NCBI RefSeq assembly: GCF_011290365.1
Contig: NZ_CP049786.1
Location: forward strand, 3,038,001 to 3,102,000
Direction of reading: 5' to 3'
Length of the DNA stretch: 64,000 nt
Origin: Leclercia sp. 29361
Lineage (GTDB): Bacteria; Pseudomonadota; Gammaproteobacteria; Enterobacterales; Enterobacteriaceae
Shown: piece after piece, positions 37,501-44,867 of the stretch
How the letters are laid out: each line of letters begins with the position of its first letter
Numbering within the stretch: position 1 is the first letter of the stretch
Notes under the pieces: model-generated
What the model saw: the letters and a program-made list of their open reading frames with translations, nothing else
Databases searched by the model: none
What the model was told of the DNA's origin: nothing
Program-made: the position numbers and the translations under genes

Positions 37501-38623
37501 GTCGTTTCGATGAGCGTTCAAGTTGCGATGGATCGCCGTTTGCGAGCACCGCATAGGCATCAAGCTCAATAATGGATTCCTGTACCGACCGGTTGCCTAA
37601 TGCCGCCATCCATCCGAGCAGACCTCTCAACTCATCTCTGGCAATACCATTCGGTGCAATAACAGGCAAGCACTTTGCTAAAGTGAGGGCATCCACAGGA
37701 TCTGCTATTCGTTTAATGAGATAATCCGCTGCGCAATATTCAGCAACGATCTTGTGGACCGGGCGGTGCTGGTCTTCCTTATCGCCGGGCTTGAAAAGCT
37801 GCGTTGACAATATGTCGTAACAGGCAGTACTGCCGCTAAACAATGCTGGCAGCATGGGATACATCCGGCTTGCAGTCGCATCGGTGGTACAGACACCCTC
37901 TGCGCCCGACAACAGAAGTTTGGCATAAACCTCGGCGGAAAATGAAATCTTCTGCGCAACTGAAAGAGATACAGAGGCTTTCGGGATATTTGGGTTGGCT
38001 TCCTTAGCCAGTCGTTCGACCGCTAAAGCAAAGATTGAACGTTTGTCAGCAAATCGCCTGTTACTTTCTAAATAGGCATCGATGAACATTTTCAGAAACT
38101 GAGGGTTTGGTAACAACATGTCTAAACTAAACCGTGTTACTTCGGTCTGGAACGCAAAGAAGTCTTCTTGTGGCGCATGGTGCTTAAAAATGGCGTGTTG
38201 TTCGTCTTGATCGAACTCTCTCAGCCTCACAACCATCGGGGAGAAACCAAGAAATTTTTCAAAAATACTGGTAGAAGCCTGTCCCCATTCGCTTGATCTG
38301 CTCGACATGATTACGCGAGTCGGGGTTGATGTTCTGACGAGAGCAAGAAGTTTATGAATACCTGATTGATCGATCCTGGCAACTTCATCAACGGCGTCAA
38401 TTATCAGCGGGCTATTTTCTTTATCTGCTCCTATATAGGCAAATACACTGGCATTTAAGACAGAAGTATTCAATTTCTGAGCAAGGCTCTTCATCAGCTC
38501 CGTTTTCCCGCCGCCGGGTTCGGCTAATACGACAATATGGGTTGATGCAGCCAGCAAATCTGTCTCTGTATATGTTCTGTCACCGTATGTAAAATTACGC
38601 TCAAGATAGAAGGTTGTATTCAT
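34589..38623 (-). CDS. Large P-loop NTPase (STAND/NACHT-like) with C-terminal PD-(D/E)xK-like nuclease motif
   Basis: A 1344-residue protein I cannot assign to a named system. At the N-terminus: Walker A LAEPGGGKTEL (Lys40-Thr41) and Walker B LIIDAVDEV (Asp76, Asp79, Glu80), then an arginine-rich sensor-like strand (RVIMSSRSSEW), as in NACHT/STAND ATPases. The next roughly 1000 residues look like helical repeats and include a Cys/His cluster CHCGKKSYECDC (about 562-575). Near the C-terminus, RSDF..LLVTEVKGQW (Asp about 1240, Glu 1257, Lys 1259) followed by AQLYDRY resembles a RecB-type PD-(D/E)xK nuclease. NTPase plus repeats plus nuclease beside a tRNA suggests an anti-phage effector; this is an inference. 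DNA is visibly more A+T-rich than the neighbours. The start is uncertain (38623 preferred; 38659 possible). Confidence 0.72.
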   Translation of the reverse strand: MNTTFYLERNFTYGDRTYTETDLLAASTHIVVLAEPGGGKTELMKSLAQKLNTSVLNASVFAYIGADKENSPLIIDAVDEVARIDQSGIHKLLALVRTSTPTRVIMSSRSSEWGQASTSIFEKFLGFSPMVVRLREFDQDEQHAIFKHHAPQEDFFAFQTEVTRFSLDMLLPNPQFLKMFIDAYLESNRRFADKRSIFALAVERLAKEANPNIPKASVSLSVAQKISFSAEVYAKLLLSGAEGVCTTDATASRMYPMLPALFSGSTACYDILSTQLFKPGDKEDQHRPVHKIVAEYCAADYLIKRIADPVDALTLAKCLPVIAPNGIARDELRGLLGWMAALGNRSVQESIIELDAYAVLANGDPSQLERSSKRQLLHRLKEIEAADPYFRRSDFWRRFSAAGFFTQDVVEEIKPLLTMGNNGHLRDLILELLADSPINSQLVYELSQLTLNPNESEHIRTLASICLLNVKEYDFIDTLAVLIFEASHISLNIAAKVIEVTGPEKFNHTYLSGFLRVCANLYPDHKAQFERVVGTRYFIKKLISCFPQQTLELLLDELTHNLHCHCGKKSYECDCRNGISKIVGSMVDRYFELAQAPFDPVRIWQWIGNLNFHRQCQPGQSKSVQVLRENDTFRQEIIAYVFGPLTDRKEIFNIKVEKFDGHLHSHSGLHLWRNDYKFILNLAFETDNVDLWASFLVNHQRYKNREEQGPDDLRAQMRQHTLSKPAFMREWARFNNAMKLSEQQRPVWRLRHSRSMKRYDRKQREIHARNIQFVHENREIVECGRHWGCLVRFAELVLMHPERIELEFGDEKLVRIALRNCLDFIAPVIPTLPELAALQCESKHRYSEIVLYAACLEILRAEGNLECVNIALLTALRTNIHMGYNSVSTEQRNALQAEVDRLIFPDSESAEKYLRQYVEPQLAQPCPYPEIWMLSGEEVFRHSRAKLSIEWLRRFTDLSLNSIDTLFEIAAQYGDREDLKEIIAKRCSDMMLGWPNPTENEDIERKRIFWMVREFYFFEDITNTYWAWLKSDKDNLLHFNERSGRMSRSEHRAWPVLTSIKVEAILDAFIEQWLHVDLPDSWGSDSPKEEKAYRFLTDLIWSINSDTPDDAIPVLNRLLNNPRFTNLHKELQSIYADQIRKKALRDFEPPKPGEIVQRLDCDSVVTVEGLRQLVIQELHDFQKAIAGGEFNSADRFYEKNERLDEVRSTEIIAERLNLRLQPQSIAITPEHQLKGKNRSDFTASKLIGGKRRLLVTEVKGQWHRELYTAASAQLYDRYSIHPDAEQQGIFLVIWYGESETVAGRKTHGIKAAQELKVSIEAVLPVDLRGLVDVFVLDVSRYSKH

Positions 38624-39171
38624 CGTCACAAAATTCTTCGTGTTTAATAGCCCAAGCATTCCAGCAAAAAGGAAACTTGAGCTTGAGTTTTCTTGCTTAT
38701 ATCAGAGATAGTACGGCATTTCTTCTTTCTTGGGAGAATGTTTTATCATTTACAGGATGTGTTATACAACTTATTGATGTTTATCACATTTCGCAATAAC
38801 GTTCTGTAAGTGAGCAGTGTATGAAACCTTTCATGTTAAAGAGGTTTTGTCTACGAAATTTTTATTCACTGGAATCTGCTTCAATAGCCCTTTTCTTGCT
38901 GCGATTTGATAATTGCGACAACATTCATCAATTGCCCTTGTACTCGTTGTTATTCTCATTACGAACAAAGTAAATTTTGCCCGCTCAGCAGGATTTACCG
39001 TTTCGCTGATGGTGTAAGAACGAAGAAAGTGGCCATTATCCGCTGTATGAAGCTCAGGAAACCTTGAGGGTATAAGCGTCTGGTATGTATATCGACTGCT
39101 ATTGCGAATGAAGTGCTGGTCAGATAGCAACCCATCTTGAATCGAGTTTTGATGTGATGTTTGAACTAACA
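38624..39171. other. A+T-rich stretch between the NTPase gene and tRNA-Asn copy 3
   Basis: About 550 bp with no convincing gene. It should contain the promoter of the NTPase gene. An open frame on the minus strand (38831-39178, 115 codons) starts only at TTG inside the terminator repeat and has no family resemblance I recognise, though its composition is not obviously non-coding; it may be a decayed remnant of an earlier insertion. Confidence 0.4.
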
Positions 39172-39210
39172 AAAGCAAAAAGCCCGCTTAAGTTTCCTTA
39201 AGCGGGCTTC
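39172..39210 (-). repeat. 39-bp tRNA-Asn terminator repeat, copy D (inverted)
   Basis: Exact reverse complement of copies A-C. It terminates tRNA-Asn copy 3 and marks the boundary of the NTPase-bearing segment. Confidence 0.93.
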
Positions 39211-39217
39211 TTAAATG

Positions 39218-39293
39218 TGGCTCCTCTGACTGGACTCGAACCAGTGACATACGGATTAACAGTCCGCCGTTCTACCGACTGAACTACAGAGGA
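39218..39293 (-). tRNA. asnW: tRNA-Asn (anticodon GTT), copy 3, minus strand
   Basis: A 76-nt tRNA identical to copies 1, 2 and 4, transcribed leftward. The promoter on the minus strand carries TTGACA and TAATAT. Together with its flanks (39172-39320) it forms an almost perfect 149-bp inverted repeat with copy 2 (19653-19801). Its position beside yeeO corresponds to E. coli asnW. Confidence 0.97.
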
Positions 39294-39373
39294 ATCGTGT
39301 GAACGGGGCGAATATTAGCGATGCCACCTGGCGTTGTCAAAGGCAGATTGCAGATTTTGCATCGTTTGCCGAT

Positions 39374-40882
39374 TTATTCCCCACTTTGCACATTCACTAC
39401 CCGTTCTGAGGCGGCAACTACCACATTATTACGCTGTGGCCGCGGGTATTTCTGCAACCAGCGTCCACTGATCATTCGCCAGTAGAACAGCGCCCCGCGA
39501 ACCGCCCAGTCGAGGAACATCCCCAGCCAGACCCCCACCACGCCCATCCCCAGCATGATCCCCAGCGTATAGCCCGCGACCACACGGCAGCCCCACATGC
39601 CGAGCATCGAGACCCACATCGCGAAACGGGCATCGCGCGCCCCTTTCAGCCCGGCAGGTAACACCCACGAGGCAGCCCAGATCGGCATAAAGGCAGCGTT
39701 CAGCCAGAGCAGGATCACTACCACGTCTTTAACATCCTGCTCATGGGTATAGAATGACGCCAGCAGCCCGGCGAAGGGCGCGGTCCCCCAGGCAATAGCG
39801 GTCAGGCCAATCGTCGAGAGCCAGAATACGTGGCGTAGCTGACGTTCCGCCTGGCCGATCTGCCCCTTACCGAGCCGTTTTCCGGTGATAATGGTGGAGG
39901 CGGAACCGAGGGCGTTGCCCGGCAGGTTGATCAGTGCCGCGACGGAAAAGGCGATAAAGTTCCCGGCAATCACGTCGGTGCCCATCCCGGCCACGAACAT
40001 CTGGGTCAGGAGTTTGCCGCCGTTGAACAGCACCGACTCAATACTGGCGGGCACGCCGATGCCCATCACTTCCCAGATAATGGCGAAGTTAAGCGGCTTG
40101 AAATAGCTCTTGATGCTGATGCGCAGCGACGGGTTAAAACCGACCGCCAGCACCACGATAATGGCGACAGCGCCGATATAGCGCGAGATCGTCAGCCCGA
40201 GGCCGGCCCCGACAAAGCCGAGCCCGTCCCAGGAGAAGAGGCCGTAAATCAGCACGCTACTGATCATAATGTTGAGGATATTCATCCCGCCGTTAATCAG
40301 CAGCGGAATTTTGGTGTTCCCTGCCCCGCGCAGCGCCCCGCTGCCAATCAGCGCAATCGCTGCAGCCGGGTAGCTGAGCACCGTCATCTCGAGATACGAC
40401 AGCGCCAGAGCTTTCACCTCGCCGGTCGCCTCGCCGGCCACCACGTTGATGATCTCTTCCCCGAAATAGTGGATCACCGCCGCCAGCACAATGGAGAACA
40501 GGGTCATGATCACCAGCGACTGCCGGGCGGCAGCGCGCGCGCGTCGGGGATCGCGTTTCCCCAGGCTAAAGGCCACCACCACCGTGGTCCCGAGATCGAT
40601 GGCCGCAAAGAACGAAATGATCACCATGTTGAAGCTGTCGGCCAGCCCAACGCCTGCCATTGCTTCTTTGCCGAGCCAGCTGACCAGGAAGGTGCTGAGC
40701 ACCCCCATCAGCAGGACGCAGGTGTTTTCCAGAAAGATAGGCACGGCAAGGGGGGTGATTTCACGCCAGAAGAGAACCTTGTAACTCTTACGTTTGGCAT
40801 ACCAGGGCGTGCGCATCACGGCCTGGCGTAAAGCGGAGGTGACGTTCAAAATGGACCTTAGCGAGAAAAGTTGAAACTCCAT
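39374..40882 (-). CDS. yeeO: MATE-family exporter YeeO
   Basis: A 502-residue multidrug and toxic compound extrusion protein with 12 membrane helices. Family matches: FWREITPLAVPIFLENTCVLLMG, SWLGKEAMAGVGLADS and GSGALRGAGNTKIPLL. E. coli YeeO exports flavins (FMN/FAD) and dipeptides and is longer (547 aa) at a poorly conserved N-terminus. The start at 40882 (MEFQLFSL) is the first ATG of the frame, but no good ribosome-binding site is visible; the frame is open to a TTG at 40930. Confidence 0.9.
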   Translation of the reverse strand: MEFQLFSLRSILNVTSALRQAVMRTPWYAKRKSYKVLFWREITPLAVPIFLENTCVLLMGVLSTFLVSWLGKEAMAGVGLADSFNMVIISFFAAIDLGTTVVVAFSLGKRDPRRARAAARQSLVIMTLFSIVLAAVIHYFGEEIINVVAGEATGEVKALALSYLEMTVLSYPAAAIALIGSGALRGAGNTKIPLLINGGMNILNIMISSVLIYGLFSWDGLGFVGAGLGLTISRYIGAVAIIVVLAVGFNPSLRISIKSYFKPLNFAIIWEVMGIGVPASIESVLFNGGKLLTQMFVAGMGTDVIAGNFIAFSVAALINLPGNALGSASTIITGKRLGKGQIGQAERQLRHVFWLSTIGLTAIAWGTAPFAGLLASFYTHEQDVKDVVVILLWLNAAFMPIWAASWVLPAGLKGARDARFAMWVSMLGMWGCRVVAGYTLGIMLGMGVVGVWLGMFLDWAVRGALFYWRMISGRWLQKYPRPQRNNVVVAASERVVNVQSGE

Positions 40883-41043
40883 TTCAAATGATGAGGGAGA
40901 AATGCAGATCCTGCAAAGTATTTCCCACAAAAATATGTTGGTAATTACGTCAAACTGACGACAGAATCAGCAGTTGATCGAAAGCGGGTAAGATCAGGTT
41001 TGACAAAAGTTTTTTCGCCGCTAAGATAACGCTCCACAACGAT

Positions 41044-41119
41044 TCCTCTGTAGTTCAGTCGGTAGAACGGCGGACTGTTAATCCGTATGTCACTGGTTCG
41101 AGTCCAGTCAGAGGAGCCA
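41044..41119 (+). tRNA. asnU: tRNA-Asn (anticodon GTT), copy 4
   Basis: A 76-nt tRNA identical in sequence to the other three copies, but with a different upstream region and a different terminator. It lies divergent from yeeO, as asnU does in E. coli. Confidence 0.97.
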
Positions 41120-41126
41120 CATTTAA

Positions 41127-41156
41127 GAAGCCTGCTTTCGAGCAGGCTTTTTGCTT
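41127..41156 (+). terminator. Terminator after tRNA-Asn copy 4
   Basis: The stem GCCTGCT / AGCAGGC with a TTCG loop and TTTTT tail, distinct from the 39-bp block behind copies 1-3 but keeping the same flanks (AAGAAGCC.. and ..GGCTTTTTGCTTT). Confidence 0.85.
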
Positions 41157-41179
41157 TTTCGGATTCGGTAAACCGCAGC

Positions 41180-41214
41180 AAAAAAAAAAAGCCCTCCGAC
41201 AGGTCGGAAGGCTT
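41180..41214 (-). terminator. Intrinsic terminator after tmaR
   Basis: On the minus strand AAGCC-TTCCGAC-CTG-TCGGAGGGCTT with a T run of more than ten, 18 bp beyond the tmaR stop codon. A second T-rich side makes it a strong unidirectional terminator. Confidence 0.85.
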
Positions 41215-41231
41215 AGCATGTTCATCGGCGC

Positions 41232-41567
41232 TTATTCGCCTTTGGCTTCAGCGTGCTTCATCTCGCCCATGACTTTCAGCTTTTTCGAGATTTCACGACG
41301 TTCTTTAGAGATCTCAGCATTTTTGATGATGTAGTCGTCGACGCGGTCTTCGTAGTCGCTTTTCATGCTGGCGATGATGCCCTGGATGGCTTCAACGCTC
41401 ATGCCTGGCTTGATGTAATCGCTCAGGTTGTCCAGCAGCAGAACACGCTTCTGGTTGTCACGGATCTTCTTCTCAACGTCCTGGATTTCACGTTGCAGTT
41501 TGTTCTTGCGGCGGAACAGGCGGACGAATTCCAGAACATCCTGGAACGAAGGCTTGGTAGTTTCCAT
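41232..41567 (-). CDS. tmaR: PTS polar-localisation regulator TmaR (YeeX)
   Basis: A 111-residue, mostly alpha-helical coiled-coil protein ([20 protein letters not shown]) almost identical to E. coli TmaR apart from the last residues. TmaR forms condensates at the cell pole and sequesters Enzyme I of the sugar phosphotransferase system, moderating its activity. It is a stand-alone gene with its own terminator. Confidence 0.95.
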   Translation of the reverse strand: METTKPSFQDVLEFVRLFRRKNKLQREIQDVEKKIRDNQKRVLLLDNLSDYIKPGMSVEAIQGIIASMKSDYEDRVDDYIIKNAEISKERREISKKLKVMGEMKHAEAKGE

Positions 41568-41734
41568 TTTTACACCCCTGATAATGTGAGATTCGGATTC
41601 GTTTAAACAACCGCGATGCCGTTAACCTTACTGACAGCGATTGCTGATGACAATAATTTTTCCTTTGTCCCTATCATAACCTCAATTTCTGCTGAATCGA
41701 AGCAGCAGCCATCACAACCGTGCATAGCCGCTTT

Positions 41735-42793
41735 TTATTTGCGCAATGCCCGGCAGATAAGATGTGACAACAGCTCCAGCTGGCGCGCAAGTTCCATGCT
41801 CAACCATACATAGCCATGAATGGGCGTTTCCGCCACGTTTTCACTGCGTTGATCGTTTATCAGCTGCCGCAGCTCGGCAACGATTTCGTTCAGCCGCTCG
41901 GTATTGGCCAGGATCGGCTGCGGATTGCCTTCATAGAGCGCGTGGGCGATGGTGAGCAGCGTCTGCTGCGTCATCTGCTGCGTCTCTTTTAAGGTCCGGG
42001 CATTCAGCATCACAAAGTGACTGGCCCGGGAAGCCCAGTGGGCGTTGATCTGTAGCTCCAGCATGCAGACCAGGTTGCGGCTGACGGTCTGGATCGCTTC
42101 GAAGATAGCTTTCTGAATATGGGTCTCTTTACTGGCTGGCGTAATCAGGCCGCGCATTTTTACTACGTCGTTAAGGATGGTTTGCAGATGTTTTTCCAGC
42201 CGCGGACGCTCAACAAGGTTGGGAGAAAAGCCCGCCTGATAAACCCGGTTAAAGGCGGTGACGTAGTTCGCCATCTGGATACGCCAGTGCAGGAATGCCC
42301 GCTGCGGCCAGATTCCGGTAAACAGCATTGCCAGCAGGGAACCGAGAATCACGTCGCCGCTTCGCCACAGCGCGGTGTGCATATCCCCTTGCGGCGCGCC
42401 AATCACCACCGCAAGGGTGATACCAATCAGCAGCGCCTGATAGGGCCGCTTGCCGAGCGCCAGCCAGCCGCAGAGGAACATCGCTACTGCGCACCACAGC
42501 AGCATCAGCGGCAGGGAGAACAGCTCCAGCTTCAGGGCAATCAGCCCCAGCGCCGAGCCCAGAATGGTGCCGCCAATACGCTCAAAGGCGCGTGGTACCA
42601 CGTTACCCCAGAAGGAGATGGGCCCCATGATAACCACCAGCGTAATCAGCGGCCAGGTGCCTTCCGGCACGTCCAGCAGACGCACCAGTAAAAAGGTGAG
42701 GATAAACGCCAGCGCGATACGGCATCCGTGCACGGTGCGGTAGTGGCGATACAGTCGGATTTCAAAGGGCGTCAGAGTTTTGTCGGGGCGCAC
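41735..42793 (-). CDS. yeeA: FUSC-family inner-membrane transporter YeeA
   Basis: A 352-residue protein, the same length as E. coli YeeA. The N-terminal half has about six membrane helices including WPLITLVVIMGPISFWGNVVPRAFERIGGT; the C-terminal half is cytosolic and helical. The FUSC family includes aromatic-acid exporters such as AaeB, but the YeeA substrate is unproven. Confidence 0.93.
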   Translation of the reverse strand: MRPDKTLTPFEIRLYRHYRTVHGCRIALAFILTFLLVRLLDVPEGTWPLITLVVIMGPISFWGNVVPRAFERIGGTILGSALGLIALKLELFSLPLMLLWCAVAMFLCGWLALGKRPYQALLIGITLAVVIGAPQGDMHTALWRSGDVILGSLLAMLFTGIWPQRAFLHWRIQMANYVTAFNRVYQAGFSPNLVERPRLEKHLQTILNDVVKMRGLITPASKETHIQKAIFEAIQTVSRNLVCMLELQINAHWASRASHFVMLNARTLKETQQMTQQTLLTIAHALYEGNPQPILANTERLNEIVAELRQLINDQRSENVAETPIHGYVWLSMELARQLELLSHLICRALRK

Positions 42794-42832
42794 ACGCTCT
42801 CCAGCATTACGGCAAACCCTGATTGTACTGCG

Positions 42833-42865
42833 TTTTCTGCCGGAGCGGTGGCATCCGGCAGAAAA
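42833..42865. repeat. Short REP-like palindrome between yeeA and sbmC
   Basis: Perfect 12-bp arms TTTTCTGCCGGA / TCCGGCAGAAAA around a 9-base loop. The GCCGGA...TCCGGC core resembles enterobacterial REP units. It could also act as the terminator or 3' stabiliser of sbmC, though the T run is short. Confidence 0.5.
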
Positions 42866-42895
42866 ACCCTGTGAAGCGTAAGCATACGTGCAGCG

Positions 42896-43369
42896 TTACG
42901 CCACCCGGTTTTGGACCGGAATAAACATCTCGATATCCCAGTAGCCGTCGGCGTTACCGTCATTCAGGTAACGTTCGAAGCAGGGTTTCGGCGCGATCTG
43001 GTAATCGACATCTTCGAGCAGGCTGTCGAAGAACAGGTTCCACGGCGTGGCGAAGTCGTGATTCTCAACGCGGGCGCTGGCTACCGCGTAATCGCCCTCG
43101 GCCACTTCGGTGAGGATCACCCCTTCACTGTTGGCGGGGATGACAAAATCGTCCGGCACGGTGACAACCGTGTCGCAGCGTAATTTTTCCGCCGGGACTT
43201 CATCAGGATTATCGTAATAGACCGCCACCCACTCCAGCGGCTGAATATGTCGGCCATCTACCCACATCACCAGTTGCTCAAAACCTTGCTTAACGGTCTG
43301 CTCCCAGGGGCCAACCATATGAAAACCGGCGATTTTGCGTTTATTCTGGTGCTTGATGCTGTAGTCCAT
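42896..43369 (-). CDS. sbmC: DNA gyrase inhibitor SbmC (GyrI)
   Basis: A 157-residue GyrI-like protein, the same length as E. coli SbmC. Signatures: [45 protein letters not shown], and the [11 protein letters not shown] tail. It binds gyrase and protects cells from microcin B17 and other gyrase poisons. A LexA box lies just upstream. The start at 43369 follows CGGAGGT. Confidence 0.94.
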   Translation of the reverse strand: MDYSIKHQNKRKIAGFHMVGPWEQTVKQGFEQLVMWVDGRHIQPLEWVAVYYDNPDEVPAEKLRCDTVVTVPDDFVIPANSEGVILTEVAEGDYAVASARVENHDFATPWNLFFDSLLEDVDYQIAPKPCFERYLNDGNADGYWDIEMFIPVQNRVA

Positions 43370-43387
43370 GCTACCTCCGATTGGTTA

Positions 43388-43403
43388 CTGTATATACATA
43401 CAC
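43388..43403 (-). promoter_or_regulatory. LexA (SOS) box upstream of sbmC
   Basis: CTGTATATACATACAC fits the LexA consensus CTG-TA rich N10-CAG with one mismatch in the last triplet (CAC). It lies 19 bp upstream of the sbmC start, where LexA would block transcription. E. coli sbmC is SOS-induced through a similar box. Confidence 0.8.
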
Positions 43404-43490
43404 TCTAATGCAGAGAAAAGCGGTTTAACAATGATGACCTGTCTATTATGCGAGCAGGCTCGCACAGTCGCCAGCCTGCTCATTCTGCCG

Positions 43491-44657
43491 TCAGGCTTTG
43501 TGGTGCAGATAGTCGCTCAGGCGTGAGAACATCCCGCCTTTACCGACGCTTTCCAGGGTCACCAGCGGCCAGTGGGCGACCACCTTATCGCGGTCGTACA
43601 GCTCGATCTCACCCACCCGCTGATGCGCGGCGATAGGCGCTTCCAGCTCTTTTTTATCCAGCACATATTTGGCTTTGATGTTCGGCAGCTCCGCTTTCGG
43701 CAGCGCCAGCCAGAAGTCCTGATCGGTGCCCAGCGAAATCTGCTCTTTATCGCCATACCAGATGCGCTCGATGCCGACCTGCTTACCGTTACGCAGGATC
43801 TGCACGGTATCGAAGTTCTGCTGTCCCCAGTGCAGAAGCTTGCGCGCCTGATCCTCGCGGCCTTTCGGGCTCTCGGCCCCCATGATGACGGCAATCAGTC
43901 GGCGCTGACCGTCCACGGCTGAGGCAATCAGGTTAAAACCGGCACCGGAGGTGTGCCCGGTTTTCAGGCCATCGACGTTGAGGGACTTATCCCACAGCAG
44001 GCCGTTACGGTTCTGCTGGGTGATGCCGTTCCAGGTCAGGCTCTTCTCGCTGTACATGTGATAAAACGCCGGTTCACCGTGGATAATGGCCCGGGAAAGC
44101 ACCGCCAGATCGAATGCCGAGCTGTGCTGGCCCGGCGCGTCCAGACCGTGCACCGTTTCAAAATGGGTATCGCGCAGATTCAGCTTTTTGACGTAATCAT
44201 TCATCATGGTGACGAACTGCGGCTGCCCACCCGCCACGTAATCGGCCAGCGCCACGCAGGCATCGTTACCGGAGTCAACAATCAGGCCCCGGCTGAGGTC
44301 ACGCACCGAAACCTGCTCCCCCGCCTTCAGGAACATCAGCGAGGAGCCGTCAAATACCGGATTGCCCTTGGCCCAGGCATCCTGACCAACCGTGACCATA
44401 TCGTCCGGGGTGATGCGATGGCTGTCGATGGCGCGATCCACCACATAGCCGGTCATCAGCTTGGTCAGGCTGGCCGGATTGCGCTGCTGATGTTCGTTGC
44501 CCGCCGTTAAAATCTGCCCCGTCGTGTAATCCATCAGTACCCAGGAACCGGCCTGGATAGCTGGCGGCTGCGGCGCATAATTAATCGGGTCGGCAGCCAG
44601 CGCGGAAGAAATGCTCAAAGTGAGTAAAGAAACAGCAATAAACAGACGGCGTTTCAA
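43491..44657 (-). CDS. dacD: D-alanyl-D-alanine carboxypeptidase DacD (PBP6b)
   Basis: A 388-residue low-molecular-weight penicillin-binding protein, the same length as E. coli DacD. It has a signal peptide (..SSALA/ADPINYAPQPP). The three serine-enzyme motifs are SLTK (NPASLTKLMTG), SGN (VDSGNDACVAL) and KTG (GLKTGHTSGAG). The C-terminal domain ends in an amphipathic anchor (..LSDYLHHKA). It trims pentapeptide side chains in the periplasm. Confidence 0.95.
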   Translation of the reverse strand: MKRRLFIAVSLLTLSISSALAADPINYAPQPPAIQAGSWVLMDYTTGQILTAGNEHQQRNPASLTKLMTGYVVDRAIDSHRITPDDMVTVGQDAWAKGNPVFDGSSLMFLKAGEQVSVRDLSRGLIVDSGNDACVALADYVAGGQPQFVTMMNDYVKKLNLRDTHFETVHGLDAPGQHSSAFDLAVLSRAIIHGEPAFYHMYSEKSLTWNGITQQNRNGLLWDKSLNVDGLKTGHTSGAGFNLIASAVDGQRRLIAVIMGAESPKGREDQARKLLHWGQQNFDTVQILRNGKQVGIERIWYGDKEQISLGTDQDFWLALPKAELPNIKAKYVLDKKELEAPIAAHQRVGEIELYDRDKVVAHWPLVTLESVGKGGMFSRLSDYLHHKA

Positions 44658-44867
44658 CGGTATATCCTCAGGTCATTTAAAATCGTTGCCCTTTTTACGT
44701 AAGTTTTCCGCTGGATACCTGGAATAATTGCAAAAAAATGTGACAGCACGCAGGTTTTTTCCGGACGATGCTTCGCAAATTTGCAGGCTGACGGCGCTTT
44801 TCCTTCGGCGTGCCAGGCGGGATGGTTTACCATAGTGGTGTCACTCATAAACAGGATGGTATTACTG

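Noticed and set aside
15712..41119. High-pathogenicity (yersiniabactin) island at tRNA-Asn
   Set aside because: tRNA-Asn genes are its usual target, but no ybt, irp or fyuA genes and no P4-type integrase are found.
43452..43481. Inverted repeat GAGCAGGCT / AGCCTGCTC after dacD as a terminator
   Set aside because: The arms pair well but there is no T run on either side, so I did not call it a terminator.
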